Origin: S015-6 sp964384945
Lineage (GTDB): Bacteria; Desulfobacterota; DSWW01
Length of the DNA: 25,670 nt
Direction: 5' to 3'
NCBI GenBank assembly: GCA_964384945.1
Contig: CAYLMK010000042.1
Span: forward strand, 1 to 25,670
This document shows positions 17,621 to 25,062 of this stretch, one piece after another. The position numbers and the translations under genes are program-made. The notes under the pieces are model-generated. The model saw only the letters and a program-made list of their open reading frames with translations, had not been told where the DNA came from and made no database searches. Each line of letters opens with the position of its first letter. Within the stretch, counting starts at the first letter, position 1.

Positions 17621-17785
17621 TCAGCCCGCGAGAGACGCTCCCTCACCTCTCCGCTTCTTTTCCAACCACGCCACGATCCGATCGTGGGCCGCGGCCGGGG
17701 TGAAGCGACCCACGAAGAGGTCGATGCGCTCCAAGGCCAGCAGACCCCAGCCTCCCCCCGAGAAGAAAGGAGGTAAGGTCCGCAC
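17621..17785 (-). CDS. Possible small open frame of unknown function
   Basis: This lies in the 350-bp interval between the lipoprotein gene and the AI-2E-family permease. The minus frame from a GTG at 17785 gives 54 residues, of which LLALERIDLFVGRFTPAAAH and the following DRIVAWLEKKRRGE look protein-like and amphipathic, unlike the low-complexity shadow frames around it. There is no good Shine-Dalgarno sequence. It may be a small gene, or the tail of a decayed one. The rest of the interval shows nothing recognisable. Confidence 0.25.
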   Translation of the reverse strand: MRTLPPFFSGGGWGLLALERIDLFVGRFTPAAAHDRIVAWLEKKRRGEGASLAG

Positions 17786-17876
17786 GAGGCGTGGCGCTGC
17801 CCCCTCATGAAGCCGAGAGGAACCAGGGGGGACGCCCAAGGCCCGCCTGTCTCCCCTGCCTTGTGCCGCAGCGCCA

Positions 17877-18977
17877 TCATGCCGATGGCGGCGGCTGGCC
17901 CGCGGGTGGCTCGCTCGTGGCTGCGTTCTGGCCGGGCTCTTCCACCCAGGCAACGAGCAGCGTGTACCCCACGGCCAGGACCACCGGCCCCACGAAAAGG
18001 CCGATGAGCCCGAAGGCCATCAAACCACCGACCACCCCGGTGAAAATGAGGAGGAGGGGCAGGTCCGCGCCCCTCCGGATCAGCAGGGGACGGAGGAAGT
18101 TGTCCATGGTCCCGACTACCACGGTGCAGACGACGAGAAACACACCCCAGCCGGCGCTCCCGCTCCAGAACAGCCAGATGGTGGACAGGCCCAGGACCGG
18201 CATGACCCCGATCTGGGCGATGGCCAGCATGAACATAACCGCCGTGAGGACCGGCGCAAAGGGCACGCCGGCGACGGCCAGGCCGATGCCGCCCAGAATG
18301 GACTGCGCGAGCGCCGTGACGACGACGCCGAGCGCCACCCCGCGGATGGCCTGACCCGCGAGATGCACCGAATTCTCCCCGCGCGGACCCGCCAGGCGGC
18401 GACCGAAGCGAAGGACCCCCCTCGCGGCGCTTTCGCCTTTCGCGTACATGATCGCCGCGAGAAGCACCGTGAGCAGGAACTCGACGAGCAGCATCCCCAG
18501 CCCCCCGACACGGGCCACGAACCACTTGATGACGCCGCCCGCGTAGGGGGCCGCCCTGGCCGCGAACTCCTGGATCCCGGCGGCCGCCACCTTCTCCCAC
18601 ACCTGCACCGCCTTGGCGCCGATGATCGGCAGCCTGCCCACCCACTCCGGGGGCGGGGTCAGCTTGAGCGCGTCGAGGGACTTGGCCAAGCCCACGATCT
18701 CGTCGGCCCTGGACACGATGGTGCTGACGGCCGCCGTGAAGGGCACCACCAGGACACACAGGAGCACCACGGTCATGACGGCCACGGCCAGGCATCGCTT
18801 CCCCCACAGGCGCTTCTGGATCCCGATCATCACCGGCCAGGTGGCCACCACGATGGTCGCGGCCCAGACGGTCGCCCCCAGGAACGGTTGCAGCACCCAG
18901 ATGGAGGATCCGATCAGCACCGCGATGAAGATCACCCCGAGAACGTTTCGGGTCAGATCACGTTGCACCTCGGCCAT
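17877..18977 (-). CDS. AI-2E/PerM-family membrane permease
   Basis: A 366-residue polytopic inner-membrane protein of the AI-2 exporter family (PerM/YdiK-like). It shows the family pattern: paired N-terminal helices (VLGVIFIAVLIGSSIWVLQP and the next), a periplasmic helical stretch, then a C-terminal cluster of about five helices ending in LMAFGLIGLFVGPVVLAVGY, the conserved FGLxGxxxGP signature. The start at 18977 (MAEVQRD) is chosen because GGAGG lies 8 nt upstream; the frame is open 63 bases further but without a ribosome-binding site. The C-terminal tail is Pro/Ala-rich. Family members transport quorum signals, Na+/H+ or unknown solutes, so the substrate cannot be named. Confidence 0.9.
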   Translation of the reverse strand: MAEVQRDLTRNVLGVIFIAVLIGSSIWVLQPFLGATVWAATIVVATWPVMIGIQKRLWGKRCLAVAVMTVVLLCVLVVPFTAAVSTIVSRADEIVGLAKSLDALKLTPPPEWVGRLPIIGAKAVQVWEKVAAAGIQEFAARAAPYAGGVIKWFVARVGGLGMLLVEFLLTVLLAAIMYAKGESAARGVLRFGRRLAGPRGENSVHLAGQAIRGVALGVVVTALAQSILGGIGLAVAGVPFAPVLTAVMFMLAIAQIGVMPVLGLSTIWLFWSGSAGWGVFLVVCTVVVGTMDNFLRPLLIRRGADLPLLLIFTGVVGGLMAFGLIGLFVGPVVLAVGYTLLVAWVEEPGQNAATSEPPAGQPPPSA

Positions 18978-19049
18978 TGTCCATTCCTCCCCCGAACGCC
19001 TGTCGCTTCTTGGGGACCCTCCGGAATCGTCAGGGTTCATCCATCTGCG

Positions 19050-19490
19050 CTATGCCGAGTCCCTTTGGATATCGGATGCGAACCGAAGGACCTGGTTCGA
19101 AGCCTCGTCCCGTGGGTAGACCATCAGTTCGTAGTGCCGATCCTCGTGGAGCAGAAGAACGTCGTGCTCCAGGGCCACGGCGGCAATGACCACGGTTACC
19201 ACCGGGACGTTCAGTCCTTTCGTCCTCAGAGAAAACCCGAGGCCGTACGCCCTTTCCCAAATCGGCGGGGTCACAGACAGCGGATCCAGGGATTCGAGCT
19301 GTGTCCGAAGCGAATCCCGCTCCCCCTCGGCGCGACACCCCTGCAGCAGTTCAAGAATGATGAGAGGACAGATCGCCGCCCGGCCGGAGACGATGGCCAC
19401 CCTGAGGAGTTCCTTCAGGTCCGGGTGCCCGGTCTTCTTGAAGCTGGCGATCCACGCGGATGTGTCAACGAGAATCCGCTCACCGACCAC
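19050..19490 (-). CDS. vapC: VapC-like PIN-domain toxin with a substituted active-site residue
   Basis: A 146-residue PIN-domain protein. The family are Mg2+-dependent ribonucleases that cut tRNA or rRNA and are held inactive by VapB. Asp9 (VDTSAWI), Glu47 (ILELLQG) and Asp117 (LLLHEDRHYE) occupy expected acidic positions. The third acidic residue, usually in a PxxD--IAA context, is Thr99 here (VPVVTVVIAAVALEHD), so the metal site is incomplete. The gene starts with GTG, preceded by GGAGG 9 nt upstream, and overlaps the end of vapB by 11 nt, the usual coupled antitoxin-toxin layout. Nuclease activity may be reduced or lost. Confidence 0.9.
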   Translation of the reverse strand: MVGERILVDTSAWIASFKKTGHPDLKELLRVAIVSGRAAICPLIILELLQGCRAEGERDSLRTQLESLDPLSVTPPIWERAYGLGFSLRTKGLNVPVVTVVIAAVALEHDVLLLHEDRHYELMVYPRDEASNQVLRFASDIQRDSA

Positions 19491-19686
19491 TTCTCATTTC
19501 CTCCAGCTCCTCCAAGGTCAGGTCGAAATCCTCAAAATGGCCAATCCGCCCGGCCAGGTCCTGGCGCCGCTTGGCCCGCAGGTACTCCGAGAGAGCGATT
19601 TCGAATGCCTTCCTCTTCGTGGCACCCCCGGTGGCCTTGACGACTTCTTCCATGAGACGGGCATCGATGTCCAGTGTCGTCCTCAT
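19480..19686 (-). CDS. vapB: VapB-like antitoxin (ribbon-helix-helix)
   Basis: A 68-residue antitoxin. Its N-terminal RTTLDIDARLMEEVVKATG is a typical VapB ribbon-helix-helix DNA-binding segment, followed by TKRKAFEIALSEYL and an acidic C-terminus (HFEDFDLTLEELEEMR) of the kind that wraps the PIN toxin. The start at 19686 is preferred because the family N-terminus begins there and purine-rich sequence precedes it; the frame is open 27 codons upstream but that part is not family-like. It probably represses its own operon together with VapC; a 9-bp inverted repeat and a promoter-like sequence lie just upstream. Confidence 0.88.
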   Translation of the reverse strand: MRTTLDIDARLMEEVVKATGGATKRKAFEIALSEYLRAKRRQDLAGRIGHFEDFDLTLEELEEMRSGR

Positions 19687-20182
19687 GCCTCCGCCCCCTT
19701 GACGCGTTTGCCGCGATTTCCGCACAACACAACAACTGATCGTTCCATAGAAATCACGTTTCCACATGCATCTGTATCCGAAACATAATCACGCGTCAAT
19801 TGAAGAATAAAAGGCATCCCATCCTGGACTGAAATGACACACATCATCGCGAGCCAGCGACGCACACTTGAACGGCCGCCCCTCTCGCGGGTGAAGGTAC
19901 CTCCTCCCCAAGAATTATTCGTACGTCATCCCGGCGTGCAGCCAATCCTTTTCGCTTCCCGGGCTGCAACGCTCGTTTTTCCAGAGGACTTCTCGCCGGG
20001 GGACGCCTCGCCCCCTCCCTTGCCGCCCTCGCCGGAAGGACTCGGGCGCAAGGGTTTCCCCCGGCTCCAGGCCCTGGAAGACCGGAACCGTTTCCGCCAG
20101 GTCGCTCAAAGGAACGTCCGCACCCGCCCCCGATCGGTTACGGTCTTTCCCTTTTCTGTGTGGGCTGCAAGAGGTTGAGCTC
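19687..20182. other. About 500-bp intergenic region between vapBC and the antiporter
   Basis: The portion near vapB (19700-19830) is locally AT-rich and carries the candidate vapBC control region. The portion from about 19920 to 20180 is GC-rich and includes a CGTCATCCCGGCGTGCAGCC motif resembling the dispersed repeats near 13.8 and 17.1 kb, in a degenerate form. The open frames across it look like repeat translation. No gene is supported. Confidence 0.55.
19699..19799 (-). promoter_or_regulatory. Candidate vapBC promoter flanked by a 9-bp inverted repeat
   Basis: On the minus strand, TTGACG (19799-19794) and TACAGA (19776-19771) are separated by exactly 17 bases and resemble sigma-70 -35 and -10 elements, about 85 nt upstream of vapB. 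TTGACGCGT (19699-19707) and its exact reverse complement ACGCGTCAA (19791-19799) bracket this region; the second half-site overlaps the -35 element. VapBC complexes typically bind inverted repeats in their own promoter, so this is a plausible operator. Confidence 0.35.
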
Positions 20183-21391
20183 TCACTTCCCCGGTTCTTG
20201 GCTCTCCATCCCCAGGGTTCTCGCATACAGGTTGATCCCGGGAAGGGCGCTGAGCCCGTGGGCAAAGATGCTGAGTAGCACGGTCGCCGCCACGGCCAGC
20301 CGGATGATCGGCTCTCCCGGGAGATGCGCCTCCTTCTCCAGGTAGACCAGCCCCAGCACGATGGATGCGAGCCCACGGGGGCCGAACCAACCCATAAAGA
20401 GCACGGTGGCCGTGCCAAGTCGGGCGCCGACCAAGGCGATCCCGACCGGCAGCATCCGCACCACCGTCAGGCTGAGGAGCGCGTACAGCACGACAGCGAA
20501 GGTGAACTGATCCCAGGCCCCGGCCACGAGCAGACCGAAAAAGAAGAAGACGAAATCGTTGAGCAACCGCCCCCATGACTCCGTGAACTCCAGGCTGTGC
20601 CGGCCCGCCTCCTTCAACCTCACCTGCACCGCCAATCCGCAGACAAACGCGGCGATGAACATGCTCGCCCCAACGTGTTCCGATGTGATCAAACAGAGCA
20701 CGGGCAGCGTCACGAGACCGAGCTGCTGGAGCGGCGTCGCGATCCATTCCTTGCGGCGCGCCGTATCCAGGAGGTACCCGCCCACCAGACCGATCCCCGC
20801 GCCAACCAGCACCCCGTAGCCGAGCTGCTCCACGATGAACCGGGTCAGGACCGTGCCCGCGCCCTCTGTGCTGTGTTGAGCGAGGGCGATGAAGCACATG
20901 AGGAAAGGAACGCAGAGCCCGTCGTTCAGGCCGGCCTCCACGTTGAGGGCCTGGCGAATGCGCATGGGCACCTGGGGGCTGTTGACGATGACCTGGCCGA
21001 GACCGGCGTCCGTCGGGGCAAGGATGGCGGCCAGGATGCCGGCTTCCAGAAGGGAGAGCCCGGGGAAAACCGTCATGGCCGCGACCGCGCCCAGGAGGAT
21101 GGTCAGCAACATGCCAGCGCTCAGCAGCCGGGCGGGCAGGTTCCGGATGCTCCTCAACACCTGAAGATCCGTACGGCTCGCGTCCGAAAACAGGAGCATC
21201 ACCAGCCCCATCTCGGCCAACCGGAGGAAGAGCTCCCGATTCCCTCCCATGCCGCGCAGCCCCGGGGCGACGAGCAGGAGCAGCATGCCCCCGACGGAGA
21301 ACAGGATGGGCGCGGTGACCACGCTGCGCTCCAGCCTCCGGGAAACCAGGCTGTAGAAGAAGATCATCATGAAGAAGGCGACCAGGATCAT
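20183..21391 (-). CDS. CPA1-type cation:proton antiporter (NhaP-like)
   Basis: A 402-residue inner-membrane protein with about 11-12 hydrophobic helices, exchanging Na+ or K+ for protons. Family marks are LAPTDAGLGQVIV (TDA at about 127-129) and NVEAGLNDGLCVP with the ion-binding Asn-Asp at 156-157, plus VGASMFIAAFVCGLAVQ and GWFGPRGLASIVLGL. The start is placed at 21391 (MILVAFFMM), where ATGA overlaps the stop of the potassium-channel gene by 4 nt. The longer open frame upstream is an out-of-frame reading of the channel gene. No C-terminal RCK or TrkA domain is present. Coupling to a potassium channel points to ion and pH homeostasis; ion specificity is not readable. Confidence 0.92.
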   Translation of the reverse strand: MILVAFFMMIFFYSLVSRRLERSVVTAPILFSVGGMLLLLVAPGLRGMGGNRELFLRLAEMGLVMLLFSDASRTDLQVLRSIRNLPARLLSAGMLLTILLGAVAAMTVFPGLSLLEAGILAAILAPTDAGLGQVIVNSPQVPMRIRQALNVEAGLNDGLCVPFLMCFIALAQHSTEGAGTVLTRFIVEQLGYGVLVGAGIGLVGGYLLDTARRKEWIATPLQQLGLVTLPVLCLITSEHVGASMFIAAFVCGLAVQVRLKEAGRHSLEFTESWGRLLNDFVFFFFGLLVAGAWDQFTFAVVLYALLSLTVVRMLPVGIALVGARLGTATVLFMGWFGPRGLASIVLGLVYLEKEAHLPGEPIIRLAVAATVLLSIFAHGLSALPGINLYARTLGMESQEPGK

Positions 21392-22077
21392 GGGGCGCCT
21401 CGCGACCCGATCTCCATGGACACGAGCCGGGCGATGAGCACCGCCGGAAAGAGCTGCCCGACCAGGGCCTCGAGGACGGCCAGCGTGCGGGCCGCCGGCA
21501 GAACCGCCGTGATATCCCCGTATCCGACGGTGCTCAGCGTGACGAAGCTGAAGTAAAAAAGGTCGGTCTGGACGATGTGGCCGTCGCGCGCAGTGGCGTG
21601 GTCGGGGAATTGAAAGGCGCCGGGCCAGTTTAGCTCGATGATCTCGTAGAGCATGGCCCACGCCATTCCCAGGAAGAGATAAGCCGTCACGGCCCCCATG
21701 ACTCGGTGAACGGTGATCTTCCCTTCTTGAAAGACCCGGGCCAACGTGAGATAGGCCAGGACCACGCAGAAGAGAAGCACCGTGAAGGCACCCAGTGACC
21801 CCGTGGTGGTGTCATTGGACAGGTAGCGAACCCAGTGGAGGATCAAACTCGCTGCCGCGCAGGACACCACCAGCGCTCGCACGCTCCGGCGTTCCCAGAT
21901 GGTCATGACCCCGAAAAAGAGGATGAGCGAGAAGAGGGAATAGGTCAGGACTCGCACCACGGGGAACTGCAACAAGGGGTGCAGCACGAAGACATGGAGG
22001 ACCACGCAGGCCAGCAGGGCCGACATCCCCGCCTCCGCGGTCCAGAAGCTCCGAATCCGCTTCGCAATGCCCTTCAA
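21388..22077 (-). CDS. Two-TM-pore potassium channel with extra N-terminal helices
   Basis: A 229-residue inner-membrane protein. The selectivity filter TVGYGD is intact at residues 183-188, between two C-terminal helices (LFLGMAWAMLYEII and AVLEALVGQLFPAVLIARLV), the Ion_trans_2 pore layout. About four further hydrophobic helices precede it (residues 18-118), without the Arg/Lys ladder of a classical voltage sensor. There is no cytoplasmic RCK domain. The gene begins with TTG, supported by AGGAG 7 nt upstream, and starts 25 nt after the small unknown protein. It overlaps the antiporter by 4 nt, so a K+ channel and a cation/H+ exchanger are made together, suggesting coordinated K+/pH control. 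Confidence 0.9.
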   Translation of the reverse strand: MKGIAKRIRSFWTAEAGMSALLACVVLHVFVLHPLLQFPVVRVLTYSLFSLILFFGVMTIWERRSVRALVVSCAAASLILHWVRYLSNDTTTGSLGAFTVLLFCVVLAYLTLARVFQEGKITVHRVMGAVTAYLFLGMAWAMLYEIIELNWPGAFQFPDHATARDGHIVQTDLFYFSFVTLSTVGYGDITAVLPAARTLAVLEALVGQLFPAVLIARLVSMEIGSRGAP

Positions 22078-22102
22078 TGGCTGTCTCCTCTCGGACCTTT
22101 GT

Positions 22103-22360
22103 TCACCCCGCGACCCGCGCGTTTCTCACCGCGTAACGCGGCCATGTGGCTGGCCGGGGGTATATCTCGATGATCTCGATATTGTGGACGGGGATGATCA
22201 TGGCCCGATCGGTCAGTTCCACCACCAGGTGCTGTGCCGCGAGGGCCTCCTGAATCCGCTGTCCCGCCTGAATCTGGTCCTCCTCACGATCGAATGCCAG
22301 ACGCAATTCCTTCCCGCTCACGAAACGAACGATCATCGCCGCTCTGGTCTTCTGAGCCAT
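22103..22360 (-). CDS. Small beta-rich protein of unknown function
   Basis: An 85-residue protein that I do not recognise. The start is 22360 (MAQKTRAAMIVRF) because an overlapping AGGAGGAGG lies just before the ATG. The sequence alternates short hydrophobic strands with charged turns (AAMIVRFVSGKELRLAF, HLVVELTDRAMIIPVHNIEI) and ends in a polar basic tail, so a small beta-barrel fold is plausible. It lies between the AOR gene (84 nt upstream) and the potassium channel (25 nt downstream) on the same strand and may belong to either transcription unit. No signal peptide or membrane helix is visible. Confidence 0.75.
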   Translation of the reverse strand: MAQKTRAAMIVRFVSGKELRLAFDREEDQIQAGQRIQEALAAQHLVVELTDRAMIIPVHNIEIIEIYPRPATWPRYAVRNARVAG

Positions 22361-22444
22361 TTGCCTCCTCCTTTGCATCTCGATGTCCGGGCCCGACCCG
22401 CCCCCATTGACAAGGGCCATGACCCGACGGGCAAGGGAGCGAAC

Positions 22445-24190
22445 TCATCCCCCGCGGTTGGCCAATCCGAGGATCTGCCGGGAGTATTCCCCCCGGAGCG
22501 CCTCGAGATAGCCCGCGTCCACCCGGCCCTTCCAGGTGGTGATCTCCGAGAACCGCCTCGGGATCTTGACAGTTCTTGGATCGTACCCTGTGGCCATCCG
22601 GATCTCCCACCTGAGTTTTTGGATGCGTTCAGAAACGGCCCCCATGTTCGCCGCCAGCCCTGGGTATCCCACCGTGTCCAAACACTGCCCCAGCAGCTCG
22701 TCCGTGTACACCCCCCGCGCGAAGAGGCACGCCACCATGGAGGTGAGCAGCACCCTGCCGCGCTCGTCTTCCAAGAGGAATTGGACGGCCCTGGCCGGGT
22801 CCTTGTCCTTGCTCTTCTGGTCGTAGCTGTATCCCCCCGAGTCCAGATGGGAATGGCGGAACCCCAGGGCCTGAGACGCGAAGAACACCTCCCCCGTGGC
22901 GTATCCCCCCATCTCCTGGCCCAGGACGCAGGCGAAATCCGCGCCCCCATACCGGGCCGCGGCCTTCATGGTCCCCCGCGACAGGAGCTGGTAAAACTCG
23001 TTGGGTCCATAGGCCAAATGGCGAATCGCATCGGCGTAGGGCCCTGCATCCCCGAACTTGAGTGGCACGATCGTCTCCGCCTCTCCGACGACGCCTCTTT
23101 CCAACGCCTCCGTGGCCCATGCCAGGGCCACCCCCGCGGACATGACGTCCAGCCCCATCTTCTCGCAGGTATCGATGAGCGCCAGGACCCGGAAGCAGTT
23201 GAGCACGCCCAGCATGGAACCCAGGGAGAACACGGGCTCGTGGTCATAGGAGATCTGCCTGTACGTGAACCGGTTCTCCTCCTGGAATCTCTCCCGAACG
23301 AACCCCAGATGGATGCATCCCACAGGGCACCCGGCGCAGGCCGCATTACGCAGGAGGGCGTCCCGGGCGAAGGTCTCCCCCGTGATGCCGTCGATGTTCG
23401 GATCCGAGGTCTGCTGGAGATTTCGCACAGGCAAGGCCTGGATGCCGTTCAGTACCGCCACGTTCACGGGGGTGCCCAGGTTATGGTACTTGCTCATCAT
23501 GTCGGTATCCGTCATCTTCCTGTACACCGCCTCGAAGAGCCTGGGATACGCCTTGCCCTCCATCAAGGGGAAGATTCCGTCCCCCACGATGGCGACGGCC
23601 TTGAGTCGCTTGGCGCCCATGACCGCGCCGCCCCCGAGCCTTCCGAAATGGCGGTACGTGTCCGCCGTGATGCAGGCCATGGGAGAGCCGTTCTCTCCGG
23701 CCGGTCCGATGCGCAGGATGGTTCGATGGCCGGCCCCGCCGAACATCCTCCGAAGCGTCTTTCCCGCAACCTGCAGATCGCTCCCCCACAGGTAGTGGGC
23801 ATCTTTGACCTCCAGTTTCCGGGAGCCCACGATCACGGCACAGGGGCTCTTCGCCCTTCCTGTAATCACCAGGGCGTCCAGATCGGCAAACCGCAGAGAC
23901 AGGGCGGAGCGTCCCCCCCCGTGGCTCTCGCCGTACTGATCGTGATATGGCGACTTGAAGGCGCAGACGGTCTTGCTCATGAGGGGGAAGTAACCCGTAA
24001 GCGGCCCGATGGCGAAGATGAGGGGCTGGTCCGGATCGTCCCACGGGCGATCGGAATGCCCGTATCTCTGGAACAGGAGGGCCGCCAGGCCGCTCCCCCC
24101 GGCCACCTCGTCCCTTCCCTCCAGGGAGACGACGCTCCCCCTGCCTGTGAAGAGATCCACCGCGAGCACGCGAAAATGATCCCGAATCAT
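22445..24190 (-). CDS. Aldehyde:ferredoxin oxidoreductase family protein (tungsten/molybdopterin)
   Basis: A 581-residue AOR-family enzyme, expected to oxidise aldehydes to acids using a bis-pterin tungsten or molybdenum site and one [4Fe-4S] cluster. Typical marks are AGGSGLAALLF and IGPLTGYFPLMSK in domain 1, GRLGGGAVMGAKRLKAVAI (184-202), and cluster ligands CAGCPVGC (Cys285, 288, 292) with Cys488 as likely fourth ligand, 196 residues later (about 199 in the Pyrococcus enzyme). The pterin motif just before that Cys, normally DxxGLC, reads TSMVAC, so the second pterin contact is altered. Start at 24190 overlaps the ferredoxin stop by 4 nt. The family also includes non-aldehyde enzymes (for example BamB-type), so substrate is not certain. 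Confidence 0.9.
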   Translation of the reverse strand: MIRDHFRVLAVDLFTGRGSVVSLEGRDEVAGGSGLAALLFQRYGHSDRPWDDPDQPLIFAIGPLTGYFPLMSKTVCAFKSPYHDQYGESHGGGRSALSLRFADLDALVITGRAKSPCAVIVGSRKLEVKDAHYLWGSDLQVAGKTLRRMFGGAGHRTILRIGPAGENGSPMACITADTYRHFGRLGGGAVMGAKRLKAVAIVGDGIFPLMEGKAYPRLFEAVYRKMTDTDMMSKYHNLGTPVNVAVLNGIQALPVRNLQQTSDPNIDGITGETFARDALLRNAACAGCPVGCIHLGFVRERFQEENRFTYRQISYDHEPVFSLGSMLGVLNCFRVLALIDTCEKMGLDVMSAGVALAWATEALERGVVGEAETIVPLKFGDAGPYADAIRHLAYGPNEFYQLLSRGTMKAAARYGGADFACVLGQEMGGYATGEVFFASQALGFRHSHLDSGGYSYDQKSKDKDPARAVQFLLEDERGRVLLTSMVACLFARGVYTDELLGQCLDTVGYPGLAANMGAVSERIQKLRWEIRMATGYDPRTVKIPRRFSEITTWKGRVDAGYLEALRGEYSRQILGLANRGG

Positions 24191-24633
24191 GGCGCCACCT
24201 CCTCGGCCCCATCTTCGGCCGAATCCGTCTCGCTCCCCACCCCCACCATCTCCAGGCACTCGTGGGGGCAGTACCCCACGCACCGCCCGCAGTGGATACA
24301 CACGAAGGGCTCCCCGCTCCTGTCCAGGAAGACGGCGTCCACGGGGCACGCTTCCGCGCATCGGCCGCAGCGGATGCAGAGGTCCTTCTTGACCCGAACG
24401 CCTCCGCCCTTTCTCTGGGAGTACGCCCCCGTGGGACAGGCCTTGGCGCACGGCGCCGGATCGCAGGCCAGGCAGATCCGCGCCTCGAACCCGGTGGACA
24501 GCCCGCCCGACGAGGCGATGCGGATCCCGGCCGTGTCCCAGGAAAGGCGCTTGTGGATGAGCCGGGCGCACGCCAGGGAGCAGGAGTGGCACCCAATGCA
24601 GCGTTCCATGCGTGGAGCAGTCAGGATCTTCAT
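24187..24633 (-). CDS. Four-cluster polyferredoxin partner of the AOR (AorA-like)
   Basis: A 148-residue iron-sulfur electron carrier. It has four cysteine groups, each fit to hold a [4Fe-4S] cluster: CIGCHSCSLAC (near residue 12), CLACDPAPCAKACP, CIRCGRCAEACP and CIHCGRCVGYCP, plus one extra Cys. This matches the small electron-transfer subunit seen with some AOR-family enzymes, such as AorA of Aromatoleum-type AOR and YdhY-like proteins. It ends with ATGA shared with the AOR start, so the two are co-translated and should form one complex. There is no Tat or Sec signal, so it is cytoplasmic. An FAD/NADH subunit (AorC-like) is not in the window, so the final acceptor is probably ferredoxin or an unlinked protein. 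Confidence 0.92.
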   Translation of the reverse strand: MKILTAPRMERCIGCHSCSLACARLIHKRLSWDTAGIRIASSGGLSTGFEARICLACDPAPCAKACPTGAYSQRKGGGVRVKKDLCIRCGRCAEACPVDAVFLDRSGEPFVCIHCGRCVGYCPHECLEMVGVGSETDSAEDGAEEVAP

Positions 24634-24648
24634 CCGATCTCTCCCGGA

Positions 24649-24667
24649 CCCGACGCAGTGCGTCGGG
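24649..24667. promoter_or_regulatory. Perfect 8-bp hairpin before the ferredoxin-AOR pair
   Basis: CCCGACGC and GCGTCGGG form an exact inverted repeat with a 3-base loop. On the minus strand it ends 15 nt before the ferredoxin ATG, directly upstream of a GGGAGA ribosome-binding site, and has no T-run after it. A simple intrinsic terminator is therefore unlikely; an operator or an RNA hairpin controlling ribosome access is more consistent. Function is inferred. Confidence 0.4.
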
Positions 24668-24720
24668 CCGTATCCGTCTTCCCGGCGAATAGTCCGCCTT
24701 TCATGTCCGGTCGTGATGCG

Positions 24721-25059
24721 TCAGGTTTCTTTTCCCGGCTCGAGCGTCACATGCACCACACCGTCGCTGAACGCCTGTTGCAGGGGGAACCCGCTGCCGG
24801 CGGACACGGTGAGCATGGCCTTTTTTGGAAAAGGACGTCGGCCTCGAACGCCGCTATCCCTCCGTCGCGGGCCATTCCGACGAGGTGCCTCAGAATCCGG
24901 CTCGCCACGCCAAGGCCGTGGTGGTCCTCCTCGACCATGCATGCCACCTCTTCGTTCCCGACTCCGTGGGCCGCCTGGTACGAAATGTACCGCCCCCCCG
25001 GTGATGGTCTCGTCCCGCCCGTTCCCCGTCTCTCCCGGGGCCGCCCCGGTTGTTCTCAC
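24721..25059 (-). pseudogene. GNAT acetyltransferase fragment, two apparent frameshifts
   Basis: Three minus-strand frames carry successive pieces of one GNAT C-terminal half. Piece one, GRDETITGG, precedes a C7 run (about 24991-24997 on the plus strand). Piece two has RYISYQAAHGVGNEEVACMV followed by EEDHHGLGVASRILRHLV, the acetyl-CoA-binding loop, and FEADVLF. After a T6 run (24821-24826), piece three gives KKAMLTVSAGSGFPLQQAF and a typical DGVVHVTLEP end. One base change at each run would give a roughly 110-residue C-terminal GNAT of the type fused to or placed beside ADP-forming acyl-CoA synthetases. The N-terminal half is absent: the preceding codons are the stop of eutC (TAA CCC GTG). 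It is either decayed or affected by homopolymer sequencing errors. Confidence 0.7.
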
Positions 25060-25062
25060 GGG

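Noticed and set aside
17521..18807. A 428-residue minus-strand frame overlapping the permease
   Set aside because: It is Gly/Arg-rich and out of frame with the clearly recognisable AI-2E-family protein at 17877-18977.
18363..19640. A 425-residue plus-strand frame over the permease and vapBC
   Set aside because: Antisense to three recognised features, His/Asp/Arg-rich, with no ribosome-binding site.
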